Shown here piece after piece: positions 30,360 to 38,865 of a stretch of 64,000 nt of DNA. The DNA comes from Paenibacillus pasadenensis (lineage in GTDB: Bacteria; Bacillota; Bacilli; Paenibacillales; Paenibacillaceae). Within the stretch, counting starts at the first letter, position 1, and the number at the start of each line of letters is the position of its first letter. The DNA lies in contig NZ_JAMBOT010000013.1 of assembly GCF_023715725.1 (NCBI RefSeq), forward strand, positions 41,476 to 105,475, in the 5' to 3' direction. The notes under the pieces were generated by a model, which saw nothing but the letters and a program-made list of their open reading frames with translations, did no database searches and had not been told where the DNA came from. Position numbers and translations under genes: made by a program.

Positions 30360-30375
30360 CTGGAATCGATACCAG
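30360..30375. promoter_or_regulatory. Operator 1 of the mannoside cluster
   Basis: The same 16-bp sequence as at 30293, about 40 bases downstream of the expected transcription start on the minus strand. This suits roadblock repression or looping between the two sites. Confidence 0.78.
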
Positions 30376-30390
30376 ATTGCAATTTGTTCA

Positions 30391-30404
30391 TGATATCGCT
30401 TTCA
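30391..30404 (-). promoter_or_regulatory. cre site (CcpA)
   Basis: TGAAAGCGATATCA on the minus strand matches the consensus TGWAANCGNTNWCA at every fixed position. It lies about +11 to +24 relative to the predicted start, a classical place for carbon catabolite repression. Confidence 0.75.
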
Positions 30405-30421
30405 GGAATGTCATTGTGGTC

Positions 30422-30450
30422 AGTATAAACCTTGTCACTTCATTTGACAA
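30422..30450 (-). promoter_or_regulatory. SigA promoter of the mannoside cluster
   Basis: -35 TTGTCA (30450-30445), a 17-bp spacer and -10 TATACT (30427-30422), read on the minus strand. This leaves a leader of about 295 bases before the binding-protein ATG, which carries the cre and two operators. Confidence 0.8.
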
Positions 30451-30474
30451 CCCTTCACATGTTTTTTTGGTAAA

Positions 30475-30495
30475 GCCGCGAGCTCGGCTCGCGGC
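30475..30495. terminator. Hairpin after the amidohydrolase gene
   Basis: A perfect 9-bp stem GCCGCGAGC-TCG-GCTCGCGGC lies just past the amidohydrolase stop. On the minus strand TTTACC follows, a weak T tract. Confidence 0.6.
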
Positions 30496-30507
30496 CTCCA
30501 GCATAAT

Positions 30508-31728
30508 TCAGATCGTTCCCCAGGCAAGCGTACCCTTATGAATAACCGCCACCCGTTCCGCTCTTCTTGCTACAGCCTCCGCCGAACAGCTGGCTTTCAC
30601 AAGAACGATGCTGGCTTCATCCCCGGCTGCAGGCCACACCTGGTTTCCCTGAGCATCAAGCGGCGTAATACCGCGTGTAATGTATTGAAGCGACTGAGAC
30701 AAGCCAAGCTCATTGCTGCGGCCATACAGCTCCGCCAGCCTGCCGACCTTTTCCAAATTGTCGCCGTTGCCGAATGGAGACCAGTGATCCGTAACGCTGT
30801 CCGTGCCGAGCTCAACCCGCACGCCGTCGGCGGTTAGCATCGGAATCGGCATGTGCAGCTTTCCGATCGGCAGAGCGGAAGCGACGCTGATGCCTAGCTT
30901 GCCGAAACGCTGTGAAAGCGCCTGGATCTCTTCTTGCGGATTGGCGGCAAACGCAAACGCATGGCTGACGGTAACTCTCCCCTGCCAGCCGGCTCCATCC
31001 GTTAAATCCGCGACCCGTTTAAGCGTGTTTAATCCTGCTTCCCCTGAATCATGAACATGCAGGTCAACGCCGGCTCCCGTTTCGACCGCGATATCAAACA
31101 GCTTTTGCAACGAGCGCTCGATATCCCCGTCAATTGTGGCAGGATCAACCGAACCGACAAAATCCGCTCCGTTTAAAACGGCTTCCTTCACGCTAGCAGC
31201 AGAATCGGACAATAACAGCCCGTGCTGGGGGAACGCCACCAGCTCCGCTGTTACTTTGCCCTCATAGCTGGAGAGGGCGGCTTTGGTCGCTTCCAGCAAA
31301 CGAAGCCCGCTCACCGGATCGATATTAACGTGGGATCTGACATGGGTTGAGCCATGCGACAGCAGCAGTTCAAGCAGCTTCTCGGCCCGTTCCCGGGACA
31401 CCGAAATCAGCTCTGGAAGCAGCTCCCGTTCTTGCTGCAGCCGGTCAAATATCGTCCGGGCCGGGCGAACGGCCTTCCACGGGCCGCCATAAAACGTTTT
31501 GTCCAAATGAATATGCGCGTCTTTAAAGGAGGGCAGCAGCAGCAAACCTTTGGCGTCATACTGCGGAAGCTCGTCTGCAATTACGGCGCTGCCCGCCTCA
31601 ATTTCTTGAATTTTCCCGTCTCCGATGCGGATATGAAACAACTCGGTCAAAGTGCCCGTCACGTTGTTTTCCTCAACCTCATATCCGGTTTCCAGCTTCA
31701 CATTCGTTAACCAGTATGCTCCGTTCAA
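30508..31728 (-). CDS. Cytosine-deaminase-like amidohydrolase
   Basis: A 406-residue metal-dependent amidohydrolase. Metal ligands are seen in DAHIHLDKTF, VDLHVHDSG and VTVSHAF, with a late Asp in ELGTDSVTDHW; this pattern fits the cytosine deaminase/CodA-like branch. The substrate could be cytosine, a related heterocycle or an isopropylammelide-like compound. TTG at 31728 is the start, with GGAGG seven bases upstream. It is a single gene, divergent from the propeller-collagen gene. The 287-bp gap between them shows no convincing promoter or operator. Confidence 0.85.
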   Translation of the reverse strand: MNGAYWLTNVKLETGYEVEENNVTGTLTELFHIRIGDGKIQEIEAGSAVIADELPQYDAKGLLLLPSFKDAHIHLDKTFYGGPWKAVRPARTIFDRLQQERELLPELISVSRERAEKLLELLLSHGSTHVRSHVNIDPVSGLRLLEATKAALSSYEGKVTAELVAFPQHGLLLSDSAASVKEAVLNGADFVGSVDPATIDGDIERSLQKLFDIAVETGAGVDLHVHDSGEAGLNTLKRVADLTDGAGWQGRVTVSHAFAFAANPQEEIQALSQRFGKLGISVASALPIGKLHMPIPMLTADGVRVELGTDSVTDHWSPFGNGDNLEKVGRLAELYGRSNELGLSQSLQYITRGITPLDAQGNQVWPAAGDEASIVLVKASCSAEAVARRAERVAVIHKGTLAWGTI

Positions 31729-32015
31729 TGAATATCCTCCTCAACAATTTGCCGATGCGTGAGCAAAGATTTGCCGCCTCTGCTCATAGACGGCGTGCCT
31801 AACAAGCCGAACCGATACAAATGCCAGTTCGACGACGCTGCGGGATTAGGATATAAGACGGGCTCTATGATTGCAATCGCCGATCCGCTTTTTCTAACGT
31901 AAATCCCTACGTACAAACACCTAAATTAAGCGGCTCTGGATATTTGCCCTTACTGGATACTGTCCCAAGGAATATATCAAATCATACCCAAAGAATATTT
32001 GCAGGAGGTGGGGCT

Positions 32016-35000
32016 ATGTCTAGAGCGTTAGGACTGGAACATAAACGTCTAGCCCAGTCATATGGAAAAATTCCGATTCATTTCGAGTTAAATGCGGGCC
32101 AGTCGGATTCCCAAGTCGCTTATCTGATGAAAGCCCGGGGGGCAACCTTTTTTTTCACGCCGTCTCATGTTGCAATGATGTTTGCCAAGCCGATTGAGGC
32201 TGAGGCCGGTGACAAAAAGAAACGGTGCGAGAGCTGGGGGCTGCGGATGTTTTTCTCAGGCTCAGATTCCGAACCCGCCATAAACGGCCTCGAGCTGCTG
32301 CCCGGCACGAAGAACTATATCCTCGGCGACGATTTTTCAGAGTGGCATACCGACATTCCCACTTTTGAAAAAGTGAAATACACCGGTATCTATCCGGGAA
32401 TAGATATGGTTTTTTATGGAAACGAAAACTTGCTGGAGTTTGACTTTATCGTTGCTCCCGGAGGAAATCCGGCAAACATTGCGCTGAATTTCGAAGGCGC
32501 CGATTCCATTGAGATTGAAGAGGGCGGGAATCTTGTCGTCACCGCTAACGGCCATCCGATAACATTGCAAATGCCTTTTATTTATCAGAGTTTGCCAGAT
32601 GGAAAACAGCAGTTGAACGGACAGTACGTGCTCCTGGAAGGAAATCAAGTCGGCTTCAAATTAACCGAAGAATATAATGCGGCTCTCCCTCTCGTTATCG
32701 ACCCCGTACTGGCTTACTCCACTTACTTAGGCGGCTCTTCATTAGACGATGGAAATGCGATTGCCGTCGACTCAAGCGGGAATGCCTATGTGACCGGTCA
32801 AACATTTTCCATGGACTTCCCGACCCAGGCAGCTCTTCAGCCAAGCAATGCCGGTAATGGAGATGTGTTTATAACAAAGCTGAGCCCCGCGGGAAATACG
32901 TTGATTTATTCCACCTATCTAGGCGGCACCGGAAACGACTCGGGTAATGCCATCGCAGTCGATGCAGCGGGTAATGTTTATGTGACGGGGACCACGGGCT
33001 CCGGCAACTTCCCCACGATTAACGCTTTTCAAAACGTCGCGCCGCCCAACGGTAATGCATTTGTGTTTAAGCTAAATCCTGCCGGCAATCTGCCGCTTTA
33101 TTCCACTTATCTGGGTGGAGAGTTTGTTGACGAAGGCTTCGGCATTGCCGTGGATTCGCTGGGAAACGCATATGTAGCCGGAGTTACCACTTCCTCTGAC
33201 TTTCCCATACTAAACGCCTTTCAATCCACCTATATCAGTCAAGCGGCATTTTTGACCAAGTTTAGTCCTGCCGGCAATACGCTCGTATTCTCCACCTATT
33301 TTAGCGGTCCGTTTGGCACCCTCAGTTATGGCACCGACGTTGCCGTAGACGGCTTCCAACAAGCATATCTTATGGGATCGACCAGTGGCGGATTGCCCAC
33401 TTCCGCAAACGCGGTTCAGCCTGTTTACGGCGGCGGAAACCTGGATGCTTATGTGGCCAAGTTCAACGTTGCCGGTTCCGCTCTTGTTTACTGTACCTAT
33501 ATTGGAGGCAGCGGCGGTGAAATTGGCGAGAGCATTGCCGTAGATTCTTTTACGAATGCTTACATTACGGGCTCAACGGACTCCGCGGACTTTCCTACGT
33601 TTAATCCCGTTCAATCTGCTCTGGCCGGGTCGGATGATGTGTTTGTAACTAAACTCAATCCATCCGGAACGTCTTTCATCTATTCAACTTATCTGGGCGG
33701 CTCCGGAAGCGATGAAGGCTTTGGCATAGCGACGGATACAGTAGGAAACGCCTATATCACGGGCGTTACGCAGTCAGCGGATTTCCCCGTAGTAGACTCT
33801 ATTCAAGGCTATTCCGGTTCGGGCGATGTTTTCGTCACCAAAATGACCTCTTTTGGAACATTTATTTACTCCACCTATCTGGGAGGATCGAATTTTGATC
33901 GGGCCTTCGGCATTGCCTCCGATTCGGCAGGCAGCGCCTATATAACGGGCCAGACTTCATCCTCAAACTTTCCCGTCTTGAATGCCTTTCAACCGACTTA
34001 TAGCGGAAATGGCGATGCTTTTGTATCCAAAATTCTCGATACTGCTGTTGTGCCTACTGGAACTACAGGACCAACTGGCGCTACGGGCAGCACGGGGGCA
34101 ACAGGAGCAACGGGCAGCACGGGGGCAACAGGAGCAACGGGTAGTACAGGTATTACGGGAGCGACAGGTTTAACGGGGATTACTGGAGCTACTGGCGTTA
34201 CAGGAGCGACGGGCTTTACAGGTGCTACTGGCGTTACCGGATCTACGGGCGACACCGGCTTTACGGGGCCAACGGGAGCGACTGGTTTTACCGGGGTGAC
34301 AGGGTCGACGGGCTTTACAGGTGCTACTGGCGGGACCGGAGCAACCGGCGCAACCGGAGTTACTGGCGCTACCGGCGTGACTGGAACAACCGGCGCGTCT
34401 GGCGTTACAGGTACGACAGGCGTTTCAGGAGCAACAGGCAGTACTGGGCTCACGGGGGATACTGGTGCGACGGGTATCGCTGGAGCTACCGGTGCAACAG
34501 GAGCAACGGGAAGCAGCGGTGTTACCGGGTCTACTGGAGCGGCAGGTGTTACGGGAAATACCGGGCCAACAGGCCCAACCGGAATCACTAGCCCGACAGG
34601 CGCAACGGGCAGCACCGGCGCAACCGGCGTTACCGGACCAACGGGACCGTCTACTGGCGTCACTGGGGTTACCGGACCAACAGGCGGCACCGGTATTGCA
34701 GGACCGACAGGCGCAACAGGTGCAACCGGGACAGCAGGAGCAGGCGTTACCGGACCGACAGGGCCAACAGGCGCTTCCGGATCAGGACCAACCGGGCCGA
34801 CGGGACCGTCAGGTGATCCCGGTGCGACTGGCGCAACCGGTCCTGCTGGGCTGGGTGTAACAGGAGCGACCGGACCGGCCGGACCAACCGGTCCCCCATC
34901 GCAGGGAGTGCCGGGGCCCACCGGAGCGACAGGCGCAACCGGAGCCCCTGGGGCTACAGGCGCGACGGGGCCTCAAGGAGACGGTCAAGTCATTAATTAC

Positions 35001-35363
35001 AACATTATCAACATCAACAATAGCTTCAACCACACCGCCCCCAGAAAAACATGCCATCCAAAAAGACCAATTCCTTGCCGCGAGCCTTTAAGACCGGTCT
35101 CCAATCCTTGCGGGCTCCGGCGTGCAATCGAGCTTCGTAATTCGATTCGAATTACGCCAATGCCGACAGCCTCTCTCCAGTTTCTGACCTATGAATCTGA
35201 CAAATTGGTTGCGCAAATTAAATTCGGCAAATGCAGCAGCGCTAAAACGACGATTAGATTGATGAAAAAGCGCGTTCAAGCATTGCTGTGTAGCGGCCGC
35301 ATCTCCTCGCGGAATGCCAAAAAACTGCTGCTCCTGCTCTCATCGCTCTACCGGCAGCTTTAA
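32016..35363 (+). CDS. Seven-bladed propeller (SBBP) and collagen-like fusion protein
   Basis: A 1115-residue protein. Residues 1-230 form a beta-rich domain of the kind that precedes SBBP repeats (DUF7948-like). About 232-670 hold seven SBBP repeats, each with YSTYLGG and NAYVTG-like strands, the number needed for one closed propeller. About 680-990 are roughly 100 Gly-X-Thr type triplets. The last 120 residues are basic and contain several cysteines. There is no signal peptide, as in exosporium or coat proteins made in the mother cell; a spore-surface fibre similar in concept to BclA is plausible but unproven. ATG at 32016 follows AGGAGG with seven-base spacing; the open frame extends to 31944 without need. 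Confidence 0.85.
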   Translation: MSRALGLEHKRLAQSYGKIPIHFELNAGQSDSQVAYLMKARGATFFFTPSHVAMMFAKPIEAEAGDKKKRCESWGLRMFFSGSDSEPAINGLELLPGTKNYILGDDFSEWHTDIPTFEKVKYTGIYPGIDMVFYGNENLLEFDFIVAPGGNPANIALNFEGADSIEIEEGGNLVVTANGHPITLQMPFIYQSLPDGKQQLNGQYVLLEGNQVGFKLTEEYNAALPLVIDPVLAYSTYLGGSSLDDGNAIAVDSSGNAYVTGQTFSMDFPTQAALQPSNAGNGDVFITKLSPAGNTLIYSTYLGGTGNDSGNAIAVDAAGNVYVTGTTGSGNFPTINAFQNVAPPNGNAFVFKLNPAGNLPLYSTYLGGEFVDEGFGIAVDSLGNAYVAGVTTSSDFPILNAFQSTYISQAAFLTKFSPAGNTLVFSTYFSGPFGTLSYGTDVAVDGFQQAYLMGSTSGGLPTSANAVQPVYGGGNLDAYVAKFNVAGSALVYCTYIGGSGGEIGESIAVDSFTNAYITGSTDSADFPTFNPVQSALAGSDDVFVTKLNPSGTSFIYSTYLGGSGSDEGFGIATDTVGNAYITGVTQSADFPVVDSIQGYSGSGDVFVTKMTSFGTFIYSTYLGGSNFDRAFGIASDSAGSAYITGQTSSSNFPVLNAFQPTYSGNGDAFVSKILDTAVVPTGTTGPTGATGSTGATGATGSTGATGATGSTGITGATGLTGITGATGVTGATGFTGATGVTGSTGDTGFTGPTGATGFTGVTGSTGFTGATGGTGATGATGVTGATGVTGTTGASGVTGTTGVSGATGSTGLTGDTGATGIAGATGATGATGSSGVTGSTGAAGVTGNTGPTGPTGITSPTGATGSTGATGVTGPTGPSTGVTGVTGPTGGTGIAGPTGATGATGTAGAGVTGPTGPTGASGSGPTGPTGPSGDPGATGATGPAGLGVTGATGPAGPTGPPSQGVPGPTGATGATGAPGATGATGPQGDGQVINYNIININNSFNHTAPRKTCHPKRPIPCREPLRPVSNPCGLRRAIELRNSIRITPMPTASLQFLTYESDKLVAQIKFGKCSSAKTTIRLMKKRVQALLCSGRISSRNAKKLLLLLSSLYRQL
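32709..34030 (+). repeat. Seven SBBP propeller repeats (coding)
   Basis: Seven degenerate copies of about 60 residues, each with a Y-STYLGG strand, a D-G-IAVDS-GNAYVTG strand and an F-ITKL strand. Copy 4 is the most divergent (FSTYFSGPFG). Confidence 0.85.
34050..34985 (+). repeat. Collagen-like Gly-X-Thr repeat (coding)
   Basis: About 100 uninterrupted Gly-X-Y triplets, with Thr strongly favoured at Y and Ala, Pro, Val or Ser at X (GATGATG, GPTGPTG). Nine-base periodicity at DNA level. Thr-rich bacterial collagens are often O-glycosylated. Confidence 0.92.
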
Positions 35364-35375
35364 TTGCATTGCCAA

Positions 35376-35407
35376 AGCCCTCGTCATCCAAATGGACGGC
35401 GAGGGCT
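35376..35407. terminator. Terminator between convergent genes
   Basis: Stem AGCCCTCG pairs with CGAGGGCT, followed on the plus strand by CTTTATTGTTATT. It serves the collagen gene and possibly the HxlR gene. Confidence 0.8.
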
Positions 35408-35415
35408 CTTTATTG

Positions 35416-35742
35416 TTATTGAGCCTTTTCAGAGGCAGAAAGATCTATATGCTGCTCTCCCCAAACGCGCATAGCGTCCAGGACGGGCCGAAGCGACCAG
35501 CCATAATCAGTAAGCGAATAAATGACCTTTGGCGGAATCTGCTCAATTATTTCCCTTCTAACCACATTGTCCTGCTCCAGCTCGCGAAGCTGCTGGGTAA
35601 GCATTTTTTGCGTAATTCCGGGCACAAGCTTTTTCAGCTCGCCAGTCCGTTTTTCTCCATCAATTAAATGACACATAAGAACGACCTTCCACTTGCCTCC
35701 GATCACATCAAGCGTAGCCCCGACGGGAATCGCATACCCCAT
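35416..35742 (-). CDS. HxlR-family transcriptional regulator
   Basis: A 108-residue winged-helix protein. IGGKWKVVLMCHLIDGEKRTGELKK-type recognition, ITQKMLTQQLRELE and VIYSLTDYGWSL are diagnostic of HxlR/MarR-like small regulators, which often sense electrophiles or oxidants. ATG at 35742 is preferred (GGAGGAGG just upstream); an ATG at 35763 is in frame. It is divergent from the MFS operon, its probable target. Confidence 0.92.
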   Translation of the reverse strand: MGYAIPVGATLDVIGGKWKVVLMCHLIDGEKRTGELKKLVPGITQKMLTQQLRELEQDNVVRREIIEQIPPKVIYSLTDYGWSLRPVLDAMRVWGEQHIDLSASEKAQ

Positions 35743-35764
35743 TAAAGCCCCTCCTCCGTTCATA

Positions 35765-35798
35765 GTTACTTTTTAGTACCTACGTTACTTGAAAGTAC
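35765..35798. promoter_or_regulatory. Tandem operator candidates for the HxlR regulator
   Basis: Two copies of GTTACTT-N3-AGTAC (35765-35779 and 35784-35798) are spaced 19 bp apart in the divergent intergenic region, each with imperfect dyad symmetry. They lie immediately upstream of the MFS promoter. Confidence 0.65.
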
Positions 35799-35802
35799 GT
35801 AC

Positions 35803-35832
35803 TTATCAAATTCGTATGAATGGTTTTATAAT
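35803..35832 (+). promoter_or_regulatory. Promoter of the MFS operon
   Basis: TTATCA (35803-35808), an 18-bp spacer and a perfect TATAAT (35827-35832), about 66 bases before the ATG at 35898. Confidence 0.65.
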
Positions 35833-35897
35833 AACACTCGTAAGCAAAAAGTAAAGTTAATTACAAATCAATAATCATTTATATAGGGAGGATTATT

Positions 35898-37103
35898 ATG
35901 AGTCAGTCAGCCGCATTATCCGCCACTAAAACAAAAGAAAATCCAAAGAAAGGAATATGGTCATTAATTGCTCTTGCAATCAGCGCTTTCGGTATCGGTA
36001 CAACGGAATTTGTGCCTGTCGGGTTGCTTGCATCGGTTGCAGACGACCTGAATATCGGCATTACATTAGCCGGTCTGCTCATTTCCGGTTATGCCATCGG
36101 CGTAGCGGTCGGCGCTCCGATTCTGACCGCGTTGACCAACCGCATAAGCCGCAAAACGCTGCTAATGTCGCTCATGGTCGTTTTCATCATCGGCAATATC
36201 ATTGCAGCTATAGCTCCTACATTTGAGCTGTTAATCGTGGCGCGTTTTATAACCGCCTTTTCACACGGCGTCTTCTTCTCCATCGGTGCAACAATTGCCG
36301 TTCAGCTGGTCGCGCCTGAGAAAAAGGGCAGCGCCATTGCGATGATGTTTACCGGTTTGACGATTGCTACAGTAACTGGCGTACCGCTCGGTACCTTTAT
36401 CGGCCAAGCCTTCGGCTGGAGAGCAACCTTCTGGGGCGTAGCCCTGCTTGGCGTCATTTCGATTATGGCTCTGTTCATTTTGATTCCAAAAAACCTTAAA
36501 CAGTCTCCGCCGGCAAAGTTCTCGGACATGATCCGCATTCTTTCCAACGGTCCTCTTGTTCTCGGTTTTCTGATTACCGCTCTTGGTTACGGCGGAACGT
36601 TTGTCGCATTCACTTACCTCACTCCGCTGCTGGAAGATGTGACGGGCCTTAGCTCTGGTTTTGTCAACGTTCTGCTCATTGCATACGGCGTTGCCGTGGC
36701 CTTTGGTAACTCTGTCGGCGGCAAGCTGGCCAACGGGAATCCGATCCGCGCTCTGTTCTGGATGTTCGTTGTGCAAGCTGCGGTTCTGATTTTGCTCACA
36801 TTCCTGATTCCGTTTAAAGTAGCCGGCATCATCGGCATTCTGCTGATGGGCGTCTTCGCCTTCATGAACGTGCCTGGCCTGCAATTGTATATTGTTCAGC
36901 TAGCCGAAAAATATGTTCCTTCCGCAGTTGACGTTGCTTCCGCTCTGAACATTGCCGCCTTTAATGTCGGCATTGCTGTCGGCTCGCTTGTCGGCGGGGC
37001 CGTCATTGACTCCATCGGACTTGTGCATACGCCTTGGATCGGCGGAATTATGGTTATCCTGGCGGTTGTGCTAGCCGGAATCTCCGCTAAACGGAGTAAA
37101 TAA
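35898..37103 (+). CDS. MFS efflux transporter (DHA1/AraJ type)
   Basis: A 401-residue transporter with 12 predicted membrane segments. The family signature is visible in GIGTTEFVPVGLL near the first segment, the loop-2/3 segment LTNRISRKTLL and motif C-like IATVTGVPLGTFIG. Such transporters export drugs, sugars or purine-type compounds; the substrate is unknown. A GGAGG lies upstream of the ATG. It is the first gene of an operon with the LLM and aldo/keto reductase genes. Confidence 0.92.
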   Translation: MSQSAALSATKTKENPKKGIWSLIALAISAFGIGTTEFVPVGLLASVADDLNIGITLAGLLISGYAIGVAVGAPILTALTNRISRKTLLMSLMVVFIIGNIIAAIAPTFELLIVARFITAFSHGVFFSIGATIAVQLVAPEKKGSAIAMMFTGLTIATVTGVPLGTFIGQAFGWRATFWGVALLGVISIMALFILIPKNLKQSPPAKFSDMIRILSNGPLVLGFLITALGYGGTFVAFTYLTPLLEDVTGLSSGFVNVLLIAYGVAVAFGNSVGGKLANGNPIRALFWMFVVQAAVLILLTFLIPFKVAGIIGILLMGVFAFMNVPGLQLYIVQLAEKYVPSAVDVASALNIAAFNVGIAVGSLVGGAVIDSIGLVHTPWIGGIMVILAVVLAGISAKRSK

Positions 37104-37123
37104 AAGGTTTAGGAAGGAGTTTG

Positions 37124-38000
37124 ATGTCCATGTTTGAGCAGCATCAGACTTACGGACGGACGTACAAGGAAGGCGAACTGACGCTTGGTCTGCATATTCC
37201 GCTGGAAAATTACCGGATGAACACACCGACGATGCAGGATACGGTTGAGCTGGCGCGGGCAGCAGATGGCTACGGCTTCACCGCATTATGGCTGCGCGAT
37301 GTCATTCTGGAGGACCCCCATTTTGGGGATCCGGCCGTTGGCCAGATATATGACATTCTCATCTATGCGACTCTTTTGCTCAGCCAGACCGAAAAAATCG
37401 CGATCGGCACATCTGCGCTTGTGCTTCCGCTCCGCCATCCGCTGCGGCTTGCCAAAGAGATTGCAACGATAGAGGCGCTGTTTCCCGAAAGGCTCATCAT
37501 GGGCGTTTCGTCCGGGGACCGGCAAGCCGACTTCAAAGGGCTGGGCGTTGATCATCCGAGCCGGGGAGAGCAGTTCCGCGAGGCGCTGGCTTTTTTGGAA
37601 AAAGCGCTGTACGAGCATTATCCGTTCATTGATTCCCGGTACGGGAAGCTGGAGCAAGCCACGCTTGTGCCGAAGCTGCAGCAAAAAATTCCGACGATGA
37701 TTACCGGCATGGCCCAGCAGAATATGGAGTGGCTTGGCCGCAACGGCGACGGCTGGATGTACTATCCGCAAGGCACGCTCCGGCAAGCCGAACTGATTCA
37801 GGCTTGGCGGGACTCCGCTGCCGCGCAAAACAAGACGGCATTCCGGCCGTTCTCGATGCCGATGCATGCTGGAGAAGTACAAAGGAATCGGCGTAAATCA
37901 TCTCTTTTTTGCGCTATTTGACAGCGAGCGGCCCGCCGGTGAAGTGATTCACGAGCTGGGCGAGTATGTGCTGCCGCATTATCAGCCGCATGGCAAATAA
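37124..38000 (+). pseudogene. LLM-class flavin-dependent oxidoreductase, frameshifted with internal loss
   Basis: Codons up to about 37860 encode a luciferase-like (F420/FMN) barrel: ELARAADGYGFTALWLRD, IAIGTSALVLPLRHP, MGVSSGDRQADFKGLG and ITGMAQQNMEWLGRNGDGW. After FSMPMH the original frame runs through unrelated residues to a stop at 37921. The genuine C-terminus resumes in another frame from about 37870 (LEKYKGIGVNHLFFALFD) to the TAA at 38000. Related proteins normally have tens of residues between these two blocks, so a deletion with frameshift is likely. The remaining product would lack the last barrel elements. Start ATG 37124 or 37130, after AAGGAG. Confidence 0.82.
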
Positions 38001-38025
38001 CCATTTATTCAGGAGGTACTAACCG

Positions 38026-38865
38026 ATGAAATCACTTCAAGATACAATTGCGCTGAACCACGGCAAACCTTTTCCAAGACTAGGCCTTGGCGTGTTCCAG
38101 GTAGAGGATGGCGATACGGTCATTAAGGCCGTCGAGGAGGCCATCGTGCTTGGATACCGCCATATCGACACCGCCGCCATTTACGACAATGAAGAAGGAG
38201 TCGGTGAAGGCATCCGCCGCGGGCTGGAGCGCACTGGAATTAAACGCGAGGACTTATATATAACATCCAAGCTCTGGAATGCGGATCAAGGCTATGACAG
38301 CGCGCTTGCCGCGTACGAGACAAGCGTTCGGAAGCTGGGACTGGACCGTCTTGACCTCTACTTAATCCACTGGCCTGTTGAAGCCAAATTTCCGGACAGC
38401 TGGCGAGCGCTGGAGCATCTCTACAACAAAGGGCGCGTCGGCGCTATCGGGGTGAGCAACTTCCACATTCATCATCTGGAAAAGCTGCTTGTTAACGCCA
38501 TGGTGAAACCGGCAATCAATCAGGTAGAGCGCCATCCAAGGCTGGTGCAGAACGAGCTGAAGGATTATATGGACCGGAACGGCATTGCCGCTGTCGCTTG
38601 GGCTCCGCTGATGCAGGGCCAAATTCTGGACGAGCCGACTGTTCAGGCTATTGCCGCCGCCAAGGGCAAATCGGCCGCTCAGGTTGTTCTTCGCTGGCAG
38701 CTGCAAAGCGGCTGGGCGACGATTCCGAAGTCGGTTCATCCCGAGCGCATCCGTTCCAACTCGGAGCTGTACGATTTCTCTCTGTCGGAAGCGGAAATGG
38801 CCGCAATTAACGCGCTGGACCAGCATTTGCGCGTAGGCCCGGACCCGGACAATTTTGATTTTTAA
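38026..38865 (+). CDS. Aldo/keto reductase, 2,5-diketo-gluconate reductase/YvgN type
   Basis: A 279-residue reductase. Catalytic residues: Asp and Tyr in HIDTAAIYDNEEGVG, Lys in ITSKLWNAD and His in LYLIHWPV; the cofactor segment IPKSVHPERIRSN is near the end. Members reduce glyoxal, methylglyoxal and other aldehydes with NADPH. A GGAGG lies upstream of the ATG and it follows the LLM gene by 25 bases. The HxlR-linked operon suggests electrophile detoxification. Its TAA overlaps the TAA of the convergent regulator gene. Confidence 0.92.
   Translation: MKSLQDTIALNHGKPFPRLGLGVFQVEDGDTVIKAVEEAIVLGYRHIDTAAIYDNEEGVGEGIRRGLERTGIKREDLYITSKLWNADQGYDSALAAYETSVRKLGLDRLDLYLIHWPVEAKFPDSWRALEHLYNKGRVGAIGVSNFHIHHLEKLLVNAMVKPAINQVERHPRLVQNELKDYMDRNGIAAVAWAPLMQGQILDEPTVQAIAAAKGKSAAQVVLRWQLQSGWATIPKSVHPERIRSNSELYDFSLSEAEMAAINALDQHLRVGPDPDNFDF

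Noticed and set aside
31729..32015. SigK/SigE promoter before the propeller-collagen gene
   Set aside because: A CATACCCA word is present, but no -35 element at the right spacing could be seen.
33998..34921. A Pro/Val-rich 307-codon frame on the minus strand
   Set aside because: It is the complement of the Gly-X-Thr collagen repeat; the plus-strand frame has a good start and extra domains.
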